A stretch of 33,590 nt of DNA from UMGS172 sp045647525. Its GTDB lineage: Bacteria > Bacillota > Clostridia > Oscillospirales > Acutalibacteraceae. Both the position numbers and the translations under genes were made by a program. The stretch covers positions 1-33,590 of the forward strand of contig JAZRMK010000050.1 in the NCBI GenBank assembly GCA_045647525.1. Direction: 5' to 3'. The notes beneath the pieces were generated by a model. That model was not told where the DNA came from. It ran no database searches and saw only the letters and a list, made by a program, of their open reading frames with translations. Shown piece by piece: positions 16,014-24,512 of this stretch. Positions within the stretch are counted from its first letter, which is position 1, and every line of letters begins with the position of its first letter.

Positions 16014-16274
16014 TTGCAATCTTTGAAAATTTTTAGTATTATTTTATTAGGTGTATACATTATAATTTTTCTCGGTTTTTGCAGAAAAAGCGGTTCGACT
16101 TTAAAGACAATGTTACTTTCTTCACTTTCGGGTGTCATGGTGCTTACACTGATAAATATTTTATCAAATTTAACGGGGGTTTCCGTACCGTTTAATCTTT
16201 ATACATTTCTTGGAAGTTCCGTATTCGGAATACCGGGTGTTGTGGGTATGTTAATCTTACGTTTGTTCTTTTAA
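16014..16274 (+). CDS. bofA: BofA-like pro-sigma-K processing inhibitor
   Basis: This 86-residue membrane protein has an N-terminal hydrophobic segment (about 5-21) and a second hydrophobic half. It ends in NLYTFLGSSVFGIPGVVGMLIL, the BofA family hallmark (N..T....G..G.PG). In Bacillus, BofA holds the SpoIVFB intramembrane protease inactive until the forespore signal arrives. Orthology is by motif and size. Translation probably starts at the TTG at 16014, preceded by AAAAAGGGG. No ATG lies near the conserved start. It is followed 58 bases later by addB. Confidence 0.8.
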   Translation: MQSLKIFSIILLGVYIIIFLGFCRKSGSTLKTMLLSSLSGVMVLTLINILSNLTGVSVPFNLYTFLGSSVFGIPGVVGMLILRLFF

Positions 16275-16332
16275 TGTACTAAAAACGGGACTTTTAATAT
16301 GATATACTTATATAAAATAACGGAGGTGCAAT

Positions 16333-19300
16333 ATGCTTAAACTTATTTTGGGTAGACAAAAAAGCGGTAAATCAACGTATTGTCTTGATAAGGCTAAGGA
16401 ATCAGCCTTAAATGGCGGTAAGGTTCTTTATATAGTGCCTGAGCAATATACTTTTGAAACTCAGAAGAAATTATTACATAAACTTGGTCCCGCTGTTTTT
16501 AATAAGATTGATATTTTGAGTTTTACGGGTCTTTGTACCGAAATAAAGAATACTTATGGTGGAAATGCTGCCTTAAATGTAGATGAAGGTATACGTTTTA
16601 TTTTGATAAAACAAGCATTGAAGCAAACCGCGGATAATTTGAAGCATTTTAATAAGTATGTTAATTCGTCCGATTTTGCCAAGGGGTTGTTGTCAGTAGT
16701 TGGTGAATTAAAAACGGCTGCCGTTGACCCTGATAAATTGTTGATTATTGCAAAGGAAATGAGCACTTCGATTTTTGCGGACAAGTTGCATGATATTTCG
16801 CTTATTTTAAAGGCATATAATTCTCTTTTGGGCAACAAATTTGTTGACCCGTTTGATGAATTGCAAAATACCGTTAATCTTATGCCTGATAACTCTTTCT
16901 TTTATGGAAAAACGATAATAATTGACGAGTTTAAAGGCTTTACTCAATCACAGTATCTTATGCTTGATCGAATTGTTTCGGGTGCTAAGGATATCATTGT
17001 GTCATTTTGTTGTGACGGTATTGAGCCTGTGTCAGATAGTGAGTTGTTTGCAAATGTAAAGTTGTCTGCCAACCGATTGATTGGTATTGCTAATAATTGT
17101 TCAGTTGAGACTGAACAGATAATCCTTGAAAAGCAGTATTACGATTCTGATGATATTTCAAAACTTGAAAAACTTTTGTGTGAAAAACCTTTAAATGCTA
17201 CCGATTCACTTAACGGTGATATTTCGGTTGTGGCGATGTCTGACCCAAAAACCGAAATTGATTTTTGTTTCAAAACAATTAGACGGCTTGTTCGTGAAGA
17301 AAACTATAAATTCAATGATTTTGTTATTATTGCAAGGTCTGCAGAACAGTATGGTGAACTTGTAAATCTTACGGCAAAAAAATTCAAGGTGCCGTGCTTT
17401 GTTGACACTCGTGTTTCGGCTATGAATTTGCCATTGAGTATGTTTTTGATTTCTGCTTTAAGAAGTGCTGTTTCTTTCGAAACCGAAGAAATTATTAAAA
17501 TGCTCAAATCCGGCCTTACATCAATTACGATGGATACGGTTTCTGCTCTTGAAAACTACTGTTTTATCTGGAATATCAAGGGCGCACAATGGAAGTCTTG
17601 CTGGTTGCAAAATCCGGAAGGTTTATCAAACTTTGATGTTGATAAAACATTTGAAAATTTGGAAATCAATGAAGCGAGAAAGACTATTGTCAGTGCGTTG
17701 GATGACCTTCGCAAAGCTTTTGGTGGCAGTGCAGAGGTTGCCTGCAAAGGAGTTTTACGGTTTTTTGACAGATTAGGTACCATTGATGCTTTAAGAACAT
17801 ACACTGCCGATTTGGAAAATAACAAAAATTATCAGGATGCAGAGTATCAACGTTTGGGGTACGATTTGCTGATTGAAACATTAGATAAAATTGTTTCGAC
17901 ATCTGATGGTGATATGTCGGCTGATGAGTTTATTGAACTTTTATCGTCGTCGTTAAGTTTCCATACCGTTGGCGAAATCCCGCAAACCAACGATCAGGTT
18001 ATGTTTGGAACTGCCGACAGAATAAGGACATCCGAACCAAAGGTTGTGTTCTTGGTGGGTGTCAATCTTGACAGATTCCCACTTGTTCCTTCAGAAAGCG
18101 GTTTGTTTTCTTCGGCTGAAAGGCAGATTTTGAAAAACAGTGATATAGGTATATCAGATAGGGCATTGGACGACAGTATTGATGAAAAATTTATTTTCTA
18201 CAATGCGTCTACTTTGTCCTCCGAAAAGGTGTATTTCTGTTATTCGGTACGAGGCCTTAAAGGAGAATCTTTGTTTCCGTCTCCTATTTTGAACGAAATA
18301 AAAGAGAACTTAGTTTTAAGCGAAAACAATATAAATGGTGACAGAGAATACTTGGATGTAAGCGATATAGAAACCGAAGATAATGCAATCATTTTACTTG
18401 CTAAGCACTTTTTTGAGGATTCCGCGGTTGTGGGTGAATTGAAGGAGTATTTTGCAAATAGCGAGAAATACAAAAACAGATTTAACGCAATAAGTAATTA
18501 TAATAATTCTCCTTCGCGTGTCGTATCGAAAGAGTCTGTTGACAGATTGTTCTCTGATACTATAACATTGTCTGCAACTAAAATTGAAACATTTAATACA
18601 TGCCGTTTTATGCATTTTTGCCGTTATTCATTAGGCTTGAATCCAATAAGACAGGTTAATTTTGACGCGCTTACAAGAGGTAATATCGTGCATTATTGCC
18701 TCGAAAAGTTTGTTTCGAGACATTTTGATGATATTGGCACTTTAAGTGAAGATTTAATTAAAACGGAAACAGACGCACTTTGCAGCGAATATCTTTGTGA
18801 AAAGCATATCGATATTGATAATCTTGATGAACGGTTTAATTATATGCTTAATATTTTGAAACAGACTGCGTTTTTCGTTGGTGTTGCCCTTAATAAAGAA
18901 TTCGCACAAAGTCAGTATAAGCCTGTGTCTTGCGAACTTAGAATAGGTGGTAAAGACGGAGTAATCGATTCTATATCTGCTACTACCAATAACGGTAGAA
19001 CTGTCGGTATCGTCGGAAGCGTTGACCGTGTTGATACAGCACCCGACGGTGATGTCAGAGTAGTTGACTATAAATCGAGTGATAAGAATTTCAGAGTGTC
19101 GGACCTTATTAACGGCCTCAATATGCAGATGCTTATTTATCTTTATTCGATTATTAAAAATGGTCGGGACAAGTTTTCTGCCTGCCGACCGACAGGTGTT
19201 TTGTATTTCAATACAAAAACCGACTACTCAAAGAATAAAAGACCTGAGTTTATAAAAATGAACGGCGTCGTGTTAGCCGATTCTCAGGTTGTTGCTCAAA

Positions 19301-19635
19301 TGGAAAGAGATGGTAAAGGAAAAATTATTCCTGCATCACTTTCGAAAGAAGGAAATGTAAAATCGGGACTTTCGGCTATTGAAGAGGGTGTTTTTGATAT
19401 TATTTTCAAATATCTTGACTTCTTTCTTGCAAAAATCGGTTCTGAGATTGAAAGAGGTGACATCACTGCTGCACCTTTTTCTAATGATAATTCATCAAGT
19501 TGCGATTATTGTGATTATAAACTTATTTGTCGCGCGCCTAACAACTGCTTAAAAAGAGAAAAGTGTTCAACAACAAATGACGCAGCAATTAAATCGATTT
19601 TAGAGGAAATGGAGGGTGATTCAAGTGGCATTTAA
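16333..19635 (+). CDS. addB: ATP-dependent helicase/nuclease subunit B (AddB)
   Basis: AddB partners with AddA in the AddAB helicase-nuclease that resects double-strand breaks and recognises Chi. The 1100-residue protein begins with a Walker A motif, GRQKSGKST (7-15). It carries a RecB-type nuclease domain (GSVDRVDTAPDGDVRVVDYKSS region). The four iron-sulfur cysteines are in the AddB arrangement: C757 in FNTCRFMHF, then C1057-x2-C1060-x5-C1066 (CDYCDYKLIC). The ribosome binding site GGAGG precedes the ATG. A TATACT (16303-16308) could be a -10, without a clear -35. The 3' end overlaps addA by 11 bases. Confidence 0.97.
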   Translation: MLKLILGRQKSGKSTYCLDKAKESALNGGKVLYIVPEQYTFETQKKLLHKLGPAVFNKIDILSFTGLCTEIKNTYGGNAALNVDEGIRFILIKQALKQTADNLKHFNKYVNSSDFAKGLLSVVGELKTAAVDPDKLLIIAKEMSTSIFADKLHDISLILKAYNSLLGNKFVDPFDELQNTVNLMPDNSFFYGKTIIIDEFKGFTQSQYLMLDRIVSGAKDIIVSFCCDGIEPVSDSELFANVKLSANRLIGIANNCSVETEQIILEKQYYDSDDISKLEKLLCEKPLNATDSLNGDISVVAMSDPKTEIDFCFKTIRRLVREENYKFNDFVIIARSAEQYGELVNLTAKKFKVPCFVDTRVSAMNLPLSMFLISALRSAVSFETEEIIKMLKSGLTSITMDTVSALENYCFIWNIKGAQWKSCWLQNPEGLSNFDVDKTFENLEINEARKTIVSALDDLRKAFGGSAEVACKGVLRFFDRLGTIDALRTYTADLENNKNYQDAEYQRLGYDLLIETLDKIVSTSDGDMSADEFIELLSSSLSFHTVGEIPQTNDQVMFGTADRIRTSEPKVVFLVGVNLDRFPLVPSESGLFSSAERQILKNSDIGISDRALDDSIDEKFIFYNASTLSSEKVYFCYSVRGLKGESLFPSPILNEIKENLVLSENNINGDREYLDVSDIETEDNAIILLAKHFFEDSAVVGELKEYFANSEKYKNRFNAISNYNNSPSRVVSKESVDRLFSDTITLSATKIETFNTCRFMHFCRYSLGLNPIRQVNFDALTRGNIVHYCLEKFVSRHFDDIGTLSEDLIKTETDALCSEYLCEKHIDIDNLDERFNYMLNILKQTAFFVGVALNKEFAQSQYKPVSCELRIGGKDGVIDSISATTNNGRTVGIVGSVDRVDTAPDGDVRVVDYKSSDKNFRVSDLINGLNMQMLIYLYSIIKNGRDKFSACRPTGVLYFNTKTDYSKNKRPEFIKMNGVVLADSQVVAQMERDGKGKIIPASLSKEGNVKSGLSAIEEGVFDIIFKYLDFFLAKIGSEIERGDITAAPFSNDNSSSCDYCDYKLICRAPNNCLKREKCSTTNDAAIKSILEEMEGDSSGI

Positions 19636-22600
19636 CTTTAATGATGACCAGAAAAAAGCTTTGAAGGCAAACGGTACAGTTTTGGTATCGGCTGCTGCGG
19701 GTTCGGGTAAAACCGCTGTTCTGACACAACGTGTAGTCAACATTATCTGTGACAAATCAAACGGTATTGACGCAGACCAACTGTTGATAGTTACCTTTAC
19801 AAATGCCGCTGCTGCCGAACTCCGTTCAAGAATACAAAAGTCACTTAATGAGCAGTGTGCTTTGTATGGTAATGACCCGTACTATTCAAAGCAAAAGTTG
19901 CTTTTACAGAGTGCGAAAATTTGTTCGATTGATGCTTTTTGCCTTGATATAGTCAGAAAAAATTTCAGCATTCTTAATATCGAACCGGATTTTGATCTGG
20001 TTGATGATGCAAACGAAAATAAATTTAAAAACATTGTTTTGGACGATATTCTTTTAAAGTACTATTCAAAAAAAGACTCGGATTTTGATTTTTTAGGTAG
20101 AATTTTCGGCATTGAAACAAGTGAAAATCTTTTAAAAGAGGCTGTTTTTAAAATTTATAATTACGCAATGACTCTGCCTCAGCCTAAAAAATGGCTTAAA
20201 TCGGCTTCGGATATGTATAACGATGCTAAAACGTATGAGTTTTATAGCCATATCTTACTTGACAATCTCGTTGATTTAATTGACGAAACGATTGCTCTTT
20301 GCGAAATAAATTCGCGCGAGGTAATAGGTTATGACGTTTCCGCTAAATATCTTGCATACTACGATTCCTGCGTAGAGTATATGAAAGATATTCGTGCATT
20401 GATTAAGGATAAAAAGTATGATGAAGTATTATCTGTTTTGAATAAAATGTCATTACCTAATGCTACACTTAACGGTTGTAATGAGTCGGAATCGGTTAAA
20501 AAACTCATTAAAAGAGGTAAGGAGATTGTTACAAAAAATGTCAACACTGTTATTAGTGATGTAAAGTCAGCGTTTTTTGACGTTAAGGAAGTTGAGCAGG
20601 GTAGAGCTACTGTTTCCAAATTGTGTGAAATAGTAGAATGTTTTTATGATGAATTCTTTGCTTATTTAAAGCAACGCAAGGTGTTTACCTTTTCTATGGT
20701 GGAACACTTGGCGCTCGAACTTTTGTGTATGGATGAAAACGGTATTCTTGTTCCTTCCGAAATTTCGACAGATTTATGTAAAAACTTTAAGCAAGTATTG
20801 GTTGATGAGTATCAGGATAATAACGACCTGCAAGATGCCTTGTTTTTTGCGGTGTCAGATGGCGGTAAGAATCTGTTTATGGTCGGTGACGTAAAGCAGT
20901 GCGTTTATGGATTCAGAAATGCTAACCCCGATAATTTTTTGAGGTATAAAGAAGAGTTTCCCGAATATACTGAAGATTCTAAAAAATCGAAAATATTTTT
21001 TAAGTCCAACTACCGCAGCCGCAAAGGTGTTTGCGAGTTTGTCAATGCCGTTTTGAAATCAATCATGATTCCCGGTGTTTCGGGAATGTCTTACGGAGAG
21101 GACGACAAACTGATAAGTGAGGCAATATTCCCTGAAATGGATCGCCTTGATACCGAGGTACATCTCATCGATAATATGTCCGGTGAGAACAACTACGAAA
21201 TTGAAGCCGAAGAAATAGCCAAATTCATTGAGCAAACGATGAATGAAGGGAATGTTATACGTGATAAGGATACGCTTCGTCCTGCAAAATACAGTGATTT
21301 TACTATCCTTTTGCGTTATCCGGGCAGTAAACATTCCACTTATGAAAATGCTTTAAAAAGGCATTCAATACCCGTTTCGGTTATGTCGGATGATTTTGTG
21401 GATTCACCCGAGGTAATGTCTGTTTTGTCACTTTTAAAAGTTATTGATAACCCTTCACGTGATGTGCCGTTAGCAGCAGTGATGACATCACCTTTTTTTG
21501 CTATGTCATACGATGATCTTGTGGCCATTAAGCAGAAGGGCAACGGTTTGTATGCTTCGGTTGTGTTATTGGCAAACGAAGGTGACGTTAAGTGTAAAGC
21601 TTTACTCGACGAACTTTCCGTTTTACGTTCAAGAATCGCAACCGAGCCGTTAGGAAGATTTATTGCTGATATTTGTGACGAGTACCTTATTACTGCGATT
21701 TACGGTCGACTCGGTGAGTTCGATGCGGTAAATGAAAATATTAACCGACTTGTATCATTGGCGGATTCCTATTATTCTACCTTTGGTAATGACCTTGCAG
21801 GTTTTATTGATAACCTCGAAAGACAAGACAGTAGTGAAACAGACGGTCTGTCAAACAATTTTGATAGTGTTAAGATCACAAGTTTTCATAAATCAAAGGG
21901 TTTGCAGTTCCCTGTTTGTATTCTTGCAGGTCTTGGTGGATTGATTCTTAAAAAAGACCTTGAAAAAAGGTTTGTTTTCAGCAATCTTTACGGCGTGTCG
22001 ATTAAACAACCTGGTGACAAGGATTTTGTTGATAATGTTGCAGGCAAGGTTATAAAACATCACCGATTAAAGCAACTGATAGCTGAGGAAATCCGAATTT
22101 TTTATGTGGCTCTAACCCGTGCAGAAGACAGGTTAGCTATATTTGGCACGTCAAAGAGTTTGAAGGATCAAATAAATGAAGCAAATAGTAAATTGACATA
22201 TGCAGATATCGATAATTCCAAAGCTTCTGTCAAATCGGTTCTTGATTGTAAAACCTATCTTGATTTATTGCTGTTGGGTCTTGTTATGCAATGTAAGGGT
22301 AAAAAAATTCTCGATTACGCGGATTTACAGTCGATAGCAACGGCAGATGATACCGATTTTAAACTGTCAATTTCGGAATATCTCGGCAAACAAGAGTCAG
22401 GAACCGTTTTCGGCGAAGAGGATAAACCCAGAATTGCAATTATTCGCGATGAAAAGATAGAAAAATCTATCAGGGAAAAATTTGAATTTGAATACCCGTA
22501 TGAGTCTGATTGTAACACCCAGTCCAAATTTGCGGTTACACAGCTTGTTCACGGAGACAGTAACGAGTATGCTTTTACAATAAACCCCTCATTTATGTCA

Positions 22601-23092
22601 AAATCCGGGCTTACACCCGCCCAACGCGGTACTGCCATGCATAAATTTATGCAGTTTGCTGATTACAGCAGGGCAGAACACGATGCAAAAGGCGAACTTG
22701 AACGCTTGAAAGAATGGGAATATATCAGCGAGGAAGAGGCTGATTCAATTGAAATCGGTCTTATAAATCTGTTCTTTAAAAGCGATATTTACGTTCGAAT
22801 GAAGCAATCGGTAAAAATGCTTCGAGAGTACAAGTTTATGGTTGAGTATCCGTACAACGATACTAAAACCATTGTTCAAGGTATAGCCGACTGCGTCTTT
22901 GAGGAAGATGATGGATTTGTTATCTTTGACTTTAAGTCCGATTCGGTGAAAGATTCAGGTGAGTTACTTGAACGATATAAAAAACAGTTGGAAATCTATA
23001 AATTCGCTATTGAACAGATTTTCGACAAAAAGGTTAAAGAATGTGTTTTGTATTCTCTGAAATTAGGAACATACGTGAGCTTTAAGGAGTAA
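19625..23092 (+). CDS. addA: ATP-dependent helicase/nuclease subunit A (AddA)
   Basis: AddA is the UvrD-like helicase and second nuclease of AddAB. With a GTG start at 19625 the protein is 1155 residues, somewhat shorter than Bacillus AddA. It has Walker A AAAGSGKT (23-30) and Walker B VDEYQDNN (D394-E395). Also present are motif III GDVKQCVYGFRNANP, motif V SFHKSKGLQFPV and motif VI FYVALTRAEDRL. The C-terminal RecB nuclease motif is FDFKSD (D1102, K1104). GGAGGG at 19611-19616 is 8-9 bases before GTG 19625; an in-frame GTG at 19616 overlaps it, so 19625 is preferred. The 11-base overlap with addB implies coupled translation. Confidence 0.97.
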   Translation: MAFNFNDDQKKALKANGTVLVSAAAGSGKTAVLTQRVVNIICDKSNGIDADQLLIVTFTNAAAAELRSRIQKSLNEQCALYGNDPYYSKQKLLLQSAKICSIDAFCLDIVRKNFSILNIEPDFDLVDDANENKFKNIVLDDILLKYYSKKDSDFDFLGRIFGIETSENLLKEAVFKIYNYAMTLPQPKKWLKSASDMYNDAKTYEFYSHILLDNLVDLIDETIALCEINSREVIGYDVSAKYLAYYDSCVEYMKDIRALIKDKKYDEVLSVLNKMSLPNATLNGCNESESVKKLIKRGKEIVTKNVNTVISDVKSAFFDVKEVEQGRATVSKLCEIVECFYDEFFAYLKQRKVFTFSMVEHLALELLCMDENGILVPSEISTDLCKNFKQVLVDEYQDNNDLQDALFFAVSDGGKNLFMVGDVKQCVYGFRNANPDNFLRYKEEFPEYTEDSKKSKIFFKSNYRSRKGVCEFVNAVLKSIMIPGVSGMSYGEDDKLISEAIFPEMDRLDTEVHLIDNMSGENNYEIEAEEIAKFIEQTMNEGNVIRDKDTLRPAKYSDFTILLRYPGSKHSTYENALKRHSIPVSVMSDDFVDSPEVMSVLSLLKVIDNPSRDVPLAAVMTSPFFAMSYDDLVAIKQKGNGLYASVVLLANEGDVKCKALLDELSVLRSRIATEPLGRFIADICDEYLITAIYGRLGEFDAVNENINRLVSLADSYYSTFGNDLAGFIDNLERQDSSETDGLSNNFDSVKITSFHKSKGLQFPVCILAGLGGLILKKDLEKRFVFSNLYGVSIKQPGDKDFVDNVAGKVIKHHRLKQLIAEEIRIFYVALTRAEDRLAIFGTSKSLKDQINEANSKLTYADIDNSKASVKSVLDCKTYLDLLLLGLVMQCKGKKILDYADLQSIATADDTDFKLSISEYLGKQESGTVFGEEDKPRIAIIRDEKIEKSIREKFEFEYPYESDCNTQSKFAVTQLVHGDSNEYAFTINPSFMSKSGLTPAQRGTAMHKFMQFADYSRAEHDAKGELERLKEWEYISEEEADSIEIGLINLFFKSDIYVRMKQSVKMLREYKFMVEYPYNDTKTIVQGIADCVFEEDDGFVIFDFKSDSVKDSGELLERYKKQLEIYKFAIEQIFDKKVKECVLYSLKLGTYVSFKE

Positions 23093-23095
23093 TAA

Positions 23096-23566
23096 ATGAA
23101 CAAGACAAACGCTATGCGCCAGCTCGACAGGGCAGGAATTAAATATACAGCTATTGAATATCAGGTCGATGAAAACGATCTATCGGGAATTCATATTGCT
23201 GAGCAAACTGGCTTGGACCCGAATATTATGTTTAAAACTTTGGTTTCAAAAAGTGAAAATGGTCCGATCGTTTTCTGCATTCCCGTGAATGCAGAACTCG
23301 ACCTTAAAAAGTGCGCCGTTGCAGCCAAGTCCAAAAGAGTTGAGCTTATAGCAGTCAAGGAATTATTGGGCCTGACCGGCTATATACGCGGAGGTTGTTC
23401 GCCTATCGGTATGAAGAAAAAGTTCCCTGTGATTTTTGATGAAACGGTTACTCTTTACGATGAGGTTACTGTAAGTGCCGGTGTAAGAGGTTGTCAGTTA
23501 ATGCTGAACTCCAAGCAGCTTACAGAGTTTGTAGATGCTAAATTTGCTGATTTAACTGTAATATAA
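23096..23566 (+). CDS. ybaK: YbaK/EbsC-type Cys-tRNA(Pro) deacylase
   Basis: This 156-residue trans-editing protein of the YbaK/ProX fold hydrolyses mischarged aminoacyl-tRNA, typically Cys-tRNA(Pro). Family features are KTLVSKSENGPIVFCIPVNAELD (with the catalytic-region lysine) and GGCSPIGMKKKFPV. A C-terminal SAGVRGCQLMLN segment follows. It starts 3 bases after addA, preceded by AAGGAGTAATAA, and is the last gene of the bofA-addB-addA run before the terminator. Confidence 0.93.
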   Translation: MNKTNAMRQLDRAGIKYTAIEYQVDENDLSGIHIAEQTGLDPNIMFKTLVSKSENGPIVFCIPVNAELDLKKCAVAAKSKRVELIAVKELLGLTGYIRGGCSPIGMKKKFPVIFDETVTLYDEVTVSAGVRGCQLMLNSKQLTEFVDAKFADLTVI

Positions 23567-23569
23567 AGA

Positions 23570-23602
23570 AAAACGACCTTCTGATTTTCAGAAGGTCGTT
23601 TT
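23570..23602. terminator. Bidirectional Rho-independent terminator
   Basis: A nearly uninterrupted 15-bp inverted repeat (AAAACGACCTTCTGA 23570-23584, TCAGAAGGTCGTTTT 23588-23602) begins just after the ybaK stop. The A/T-rich flanks give a T run on both strands. It can end the plus-strand addBA-ybaK transcript and the minus-strand 6S RNA transcript. Confidence 0.92.
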
Positions 23603-23616
23603 GAATTAAATTTTTT

Positions 23617-23798
23617 AACCCGCCCTGCCGTACAACTACCGATAATAACCTGCGATTAGCAGGTGGGTGTCATCCCAACAGCTTTGTGCTTCCAACGTCC
23701 GCAATTTGCGGGAGGCCTGCATACCCACTGTCGGAGACCTGACTCCCGATTTGTAGCTTGTAGGGTTATAAAGGAAAGTATTCGCGCACAGGGCAGGC
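23617..23798 (-). ncRNA. ssrS: 6S RNA (SsrS), RNA polymerase-binding regulator
   Basis: On the minus strand, about 182 nt fold into one long interrupted rod. The closing stem CCTGCCCTGT (23797-23788) pairs with GCAGGGCGGG (23628-23619). TACAAGCTAC pairs imperfectly with GGTAGTTGTA. A GTGGGT/ACCCAC stem sits past a central bubble, with a small hairpin CCTGC-TAAT-CGCAGG on its 3' side and an apical CCGC..GCGG. This layout and the GACACCCACCTGC stretch fit Firmicutes 6S RNA. A -10-like TATAAA (23808-23803) is placed correctly for a start near 23798; no good -35 is seen. Known 6S RNA mimics an open promoter and sequesters sigma-A polymerase. Exact ends are approximate. Confidence 0.75.
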
Positions 23799-23814
23799 GT
23801 AATTTATATGGTTT

Positions 23815-24111
23815 TTATGCCTCTTCGATTTCAAAAAGATCTTGCAAACGGTCAGCAAAAGCATCAACGATCATATCATACTCGTCATCATCGTCAATAT
23901 CTTCAAAATACTCTTCACCGTTATCTTCAACAACACGCAAAACTACGAGTTCGCCATTGTCATCGAGCATTTTTTTAGGATCGTCATAAACGGGGAGAAG
24001 AGCAATGTATCTTGAATCATCGGTCTCGATTCTGTCAAGAACTTCAAATGTGTACTCCTTACCGTTATCGTCTTCAAGGGAAATGATATCGGGATTATAT
24101 TCGTCGGCCAT
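23815..24111 (-). CDS. DUF1292 family protein (YrzB-like)
   Basis: This 98-residue, very acidic protein is recognisable as DUF1292 from DIISLEDDNGKEYTFEVLD near its start. YIALLPV and EGD-like acidic repeats (EDNGEEYFEDIDDDDEYD) follow. The family is widespread in Firmicutes, often near yrrK/yrzL-type genes, and its function is unknown. GGAGG precedes the ATG (minus strand). It has a strong promoter and a palindrome in its leader. The 6S RNA gene follows 17 bases after its stop on the same strand. Confidence 0.9.
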   Translation of the reverse strand: MADEYNPDIISLEDDNGKEYTFEVLDRIETDDSRYIALLPVYDDPKKMLDDNGELVVLRVVEDNGEEYFEDIDDDDEYDMIVDAFADRLQDLFEIEEA

Positions 24112-24150
24112 TTTTATACCTCCAAAGGTTAATATGTTCTTATAATTTAA

Positions 24151-24167
24151 GCCTCAAAATTTGAGGC
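24151..24167 (-). repeat. Palindrome in the DUF1292 5' leader
   Basis: GCCTCAAA (24151-24158) and TTTGAGGC (24160-24167) form an 8-bp inverted repeat around a single central base. It lies between the promoter (24177-24205) and the ribosome binding site of the DUF1292 gene. It could be an operator or an mRNA hairpin. No T run follows it, so it is not a simple terminator. Confidence 0.6.
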
Positions 24168-24176
24168 TGTAATATT

Positions 24177-24205
24177 ATTATAACCCTTTTTTGAGTTGCA
24201 GTCAA
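24177..24205 (-). promoter_or_regulatory. Sigma-A promoter of the DUF1292 gene
   Basis: On the minus strand, -35 TTGACT (24205-24200) and -10 TATAAT (24182-24177) are separated by exactly 17 bases. They lie about 65 bases upstream of the start codon. Confidence 0.9.
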
Positions 24206-24248
24206 TAGATTTTACGAAATATTGAAAATAAATAAAATATCTAAAAAA

Positions 24249-24257
24249 TGTGGATAA
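24249..24257 (-). promoter_or_regulatory. Perfect DnaA box
   Basis: TGTGGATAA on the plus strand is the exact complement of the DnaA box TTATCCACA. It ends 6 bases before the -35 of the micro-ORF promoter. A second exact copy, at 12178-12186, is inside the GNAT-like gene and may be chance. A regulatory role is inference. Confidence 0.4.
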
Positions 24258-24263
24258 AAACTA

Positions 24264-24292
24264 TTGACAATTACTAAAAAATATGTTATATT
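24264..24292 (+). promoter_or_regulatory. Sigma-A promoter of the micro-ORF transcript
   Basis: -35 TTGACA (24264-24269, perfect) and -10 TATATT (24287-24292) have a 17-base spacer. The predicted start near 24299 leads into two short ORFs and a terminator at 24513-24539. The promoter is divergent from the DUF1292 promoter. Confidence 0.85.
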
Positions 24293-24344
24293 CAAATCAG
24301 AAAAAGAAGTAAACAACGCTTTTTATAAAAGGAGGCTGGCAAAG

Positions 24345-24389
24345 ATGTCAGTAGAAGAGATCTTTCAGACCGGCCTGTGTGCGGCCTAA
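24345..24389 (+). CDS. Micro-ORF 1, 14-residue peptide of unknown function
   Basis: The ORF encodes MSVEEIFQTGLCAA. GGAGG at 24331-24335 is 9 bases before the ATG, an excellent ribosome binding site, and the ORF sits directly behind a strong promoter. The peptide is slightly acidic with one cysteine. A possible hairpin, TGTGTGC (24376-24382) with GCACATA (24391-24397), has the stop codon in its loop. I do not recognise the peptide. It could be a leader-type ORF, but no gene follows on this strand except micro-ORF 2. Confidence 0.55.
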   Translation: MSVEEIFQTGLCAA

Positions 24390-24434
24390 TGCACATACTC
24401 CGACAAACCGTATTTTAGAAGGTGGTCATAAATT

Positions 24435-24479
24435 ATGATTGCACGCGTTCTTAGAATTGTCAGAGTAAATGAAATTTAG
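24435..24479 (+). CDS. Micro-ORF 2, 14-residue cationic peptide of unknown function
   Basis: The ORF encodes MIARVLRIVRVNEI. AAGGTGG at 24419-24425 is 9 bases before the ATG, the same spacing as micro-ORF 1. Three arginines alternate with branched hydrophobic residues over positions 2-11, so a cationic amphipathic segment is possible. It is in the same frame as micro-ORF 1, separated by 45 bases holding an in-frame TAA at 24429, so read-through would not join them. Product and role are unknown. Confidence 0.5.
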   Translation: MIARVLRIVRVNEI

Positions 24480-24512
24480 GTAAAGGTGAGTCCAATGTAC
24501 TAAGTACTTTAT

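Noticed and set aside
23663..23989. Plus-strand ORF of 108 codons
   Set aside because: It runs antisense through the 6S RNA and the DUF1292 gene. The serine-rich second half is the complement of the acidic DUF1292 codons, and there is no ribosome binding site.
24345..24479. The two micro-ORFs as one gene split by a stop codon
   Set aside because: A second in-frame TAA lies at 24429, and micro-ORF 2 has its own well-spaced ribosome binding site, so a disrupted single gene is a poor explanation.
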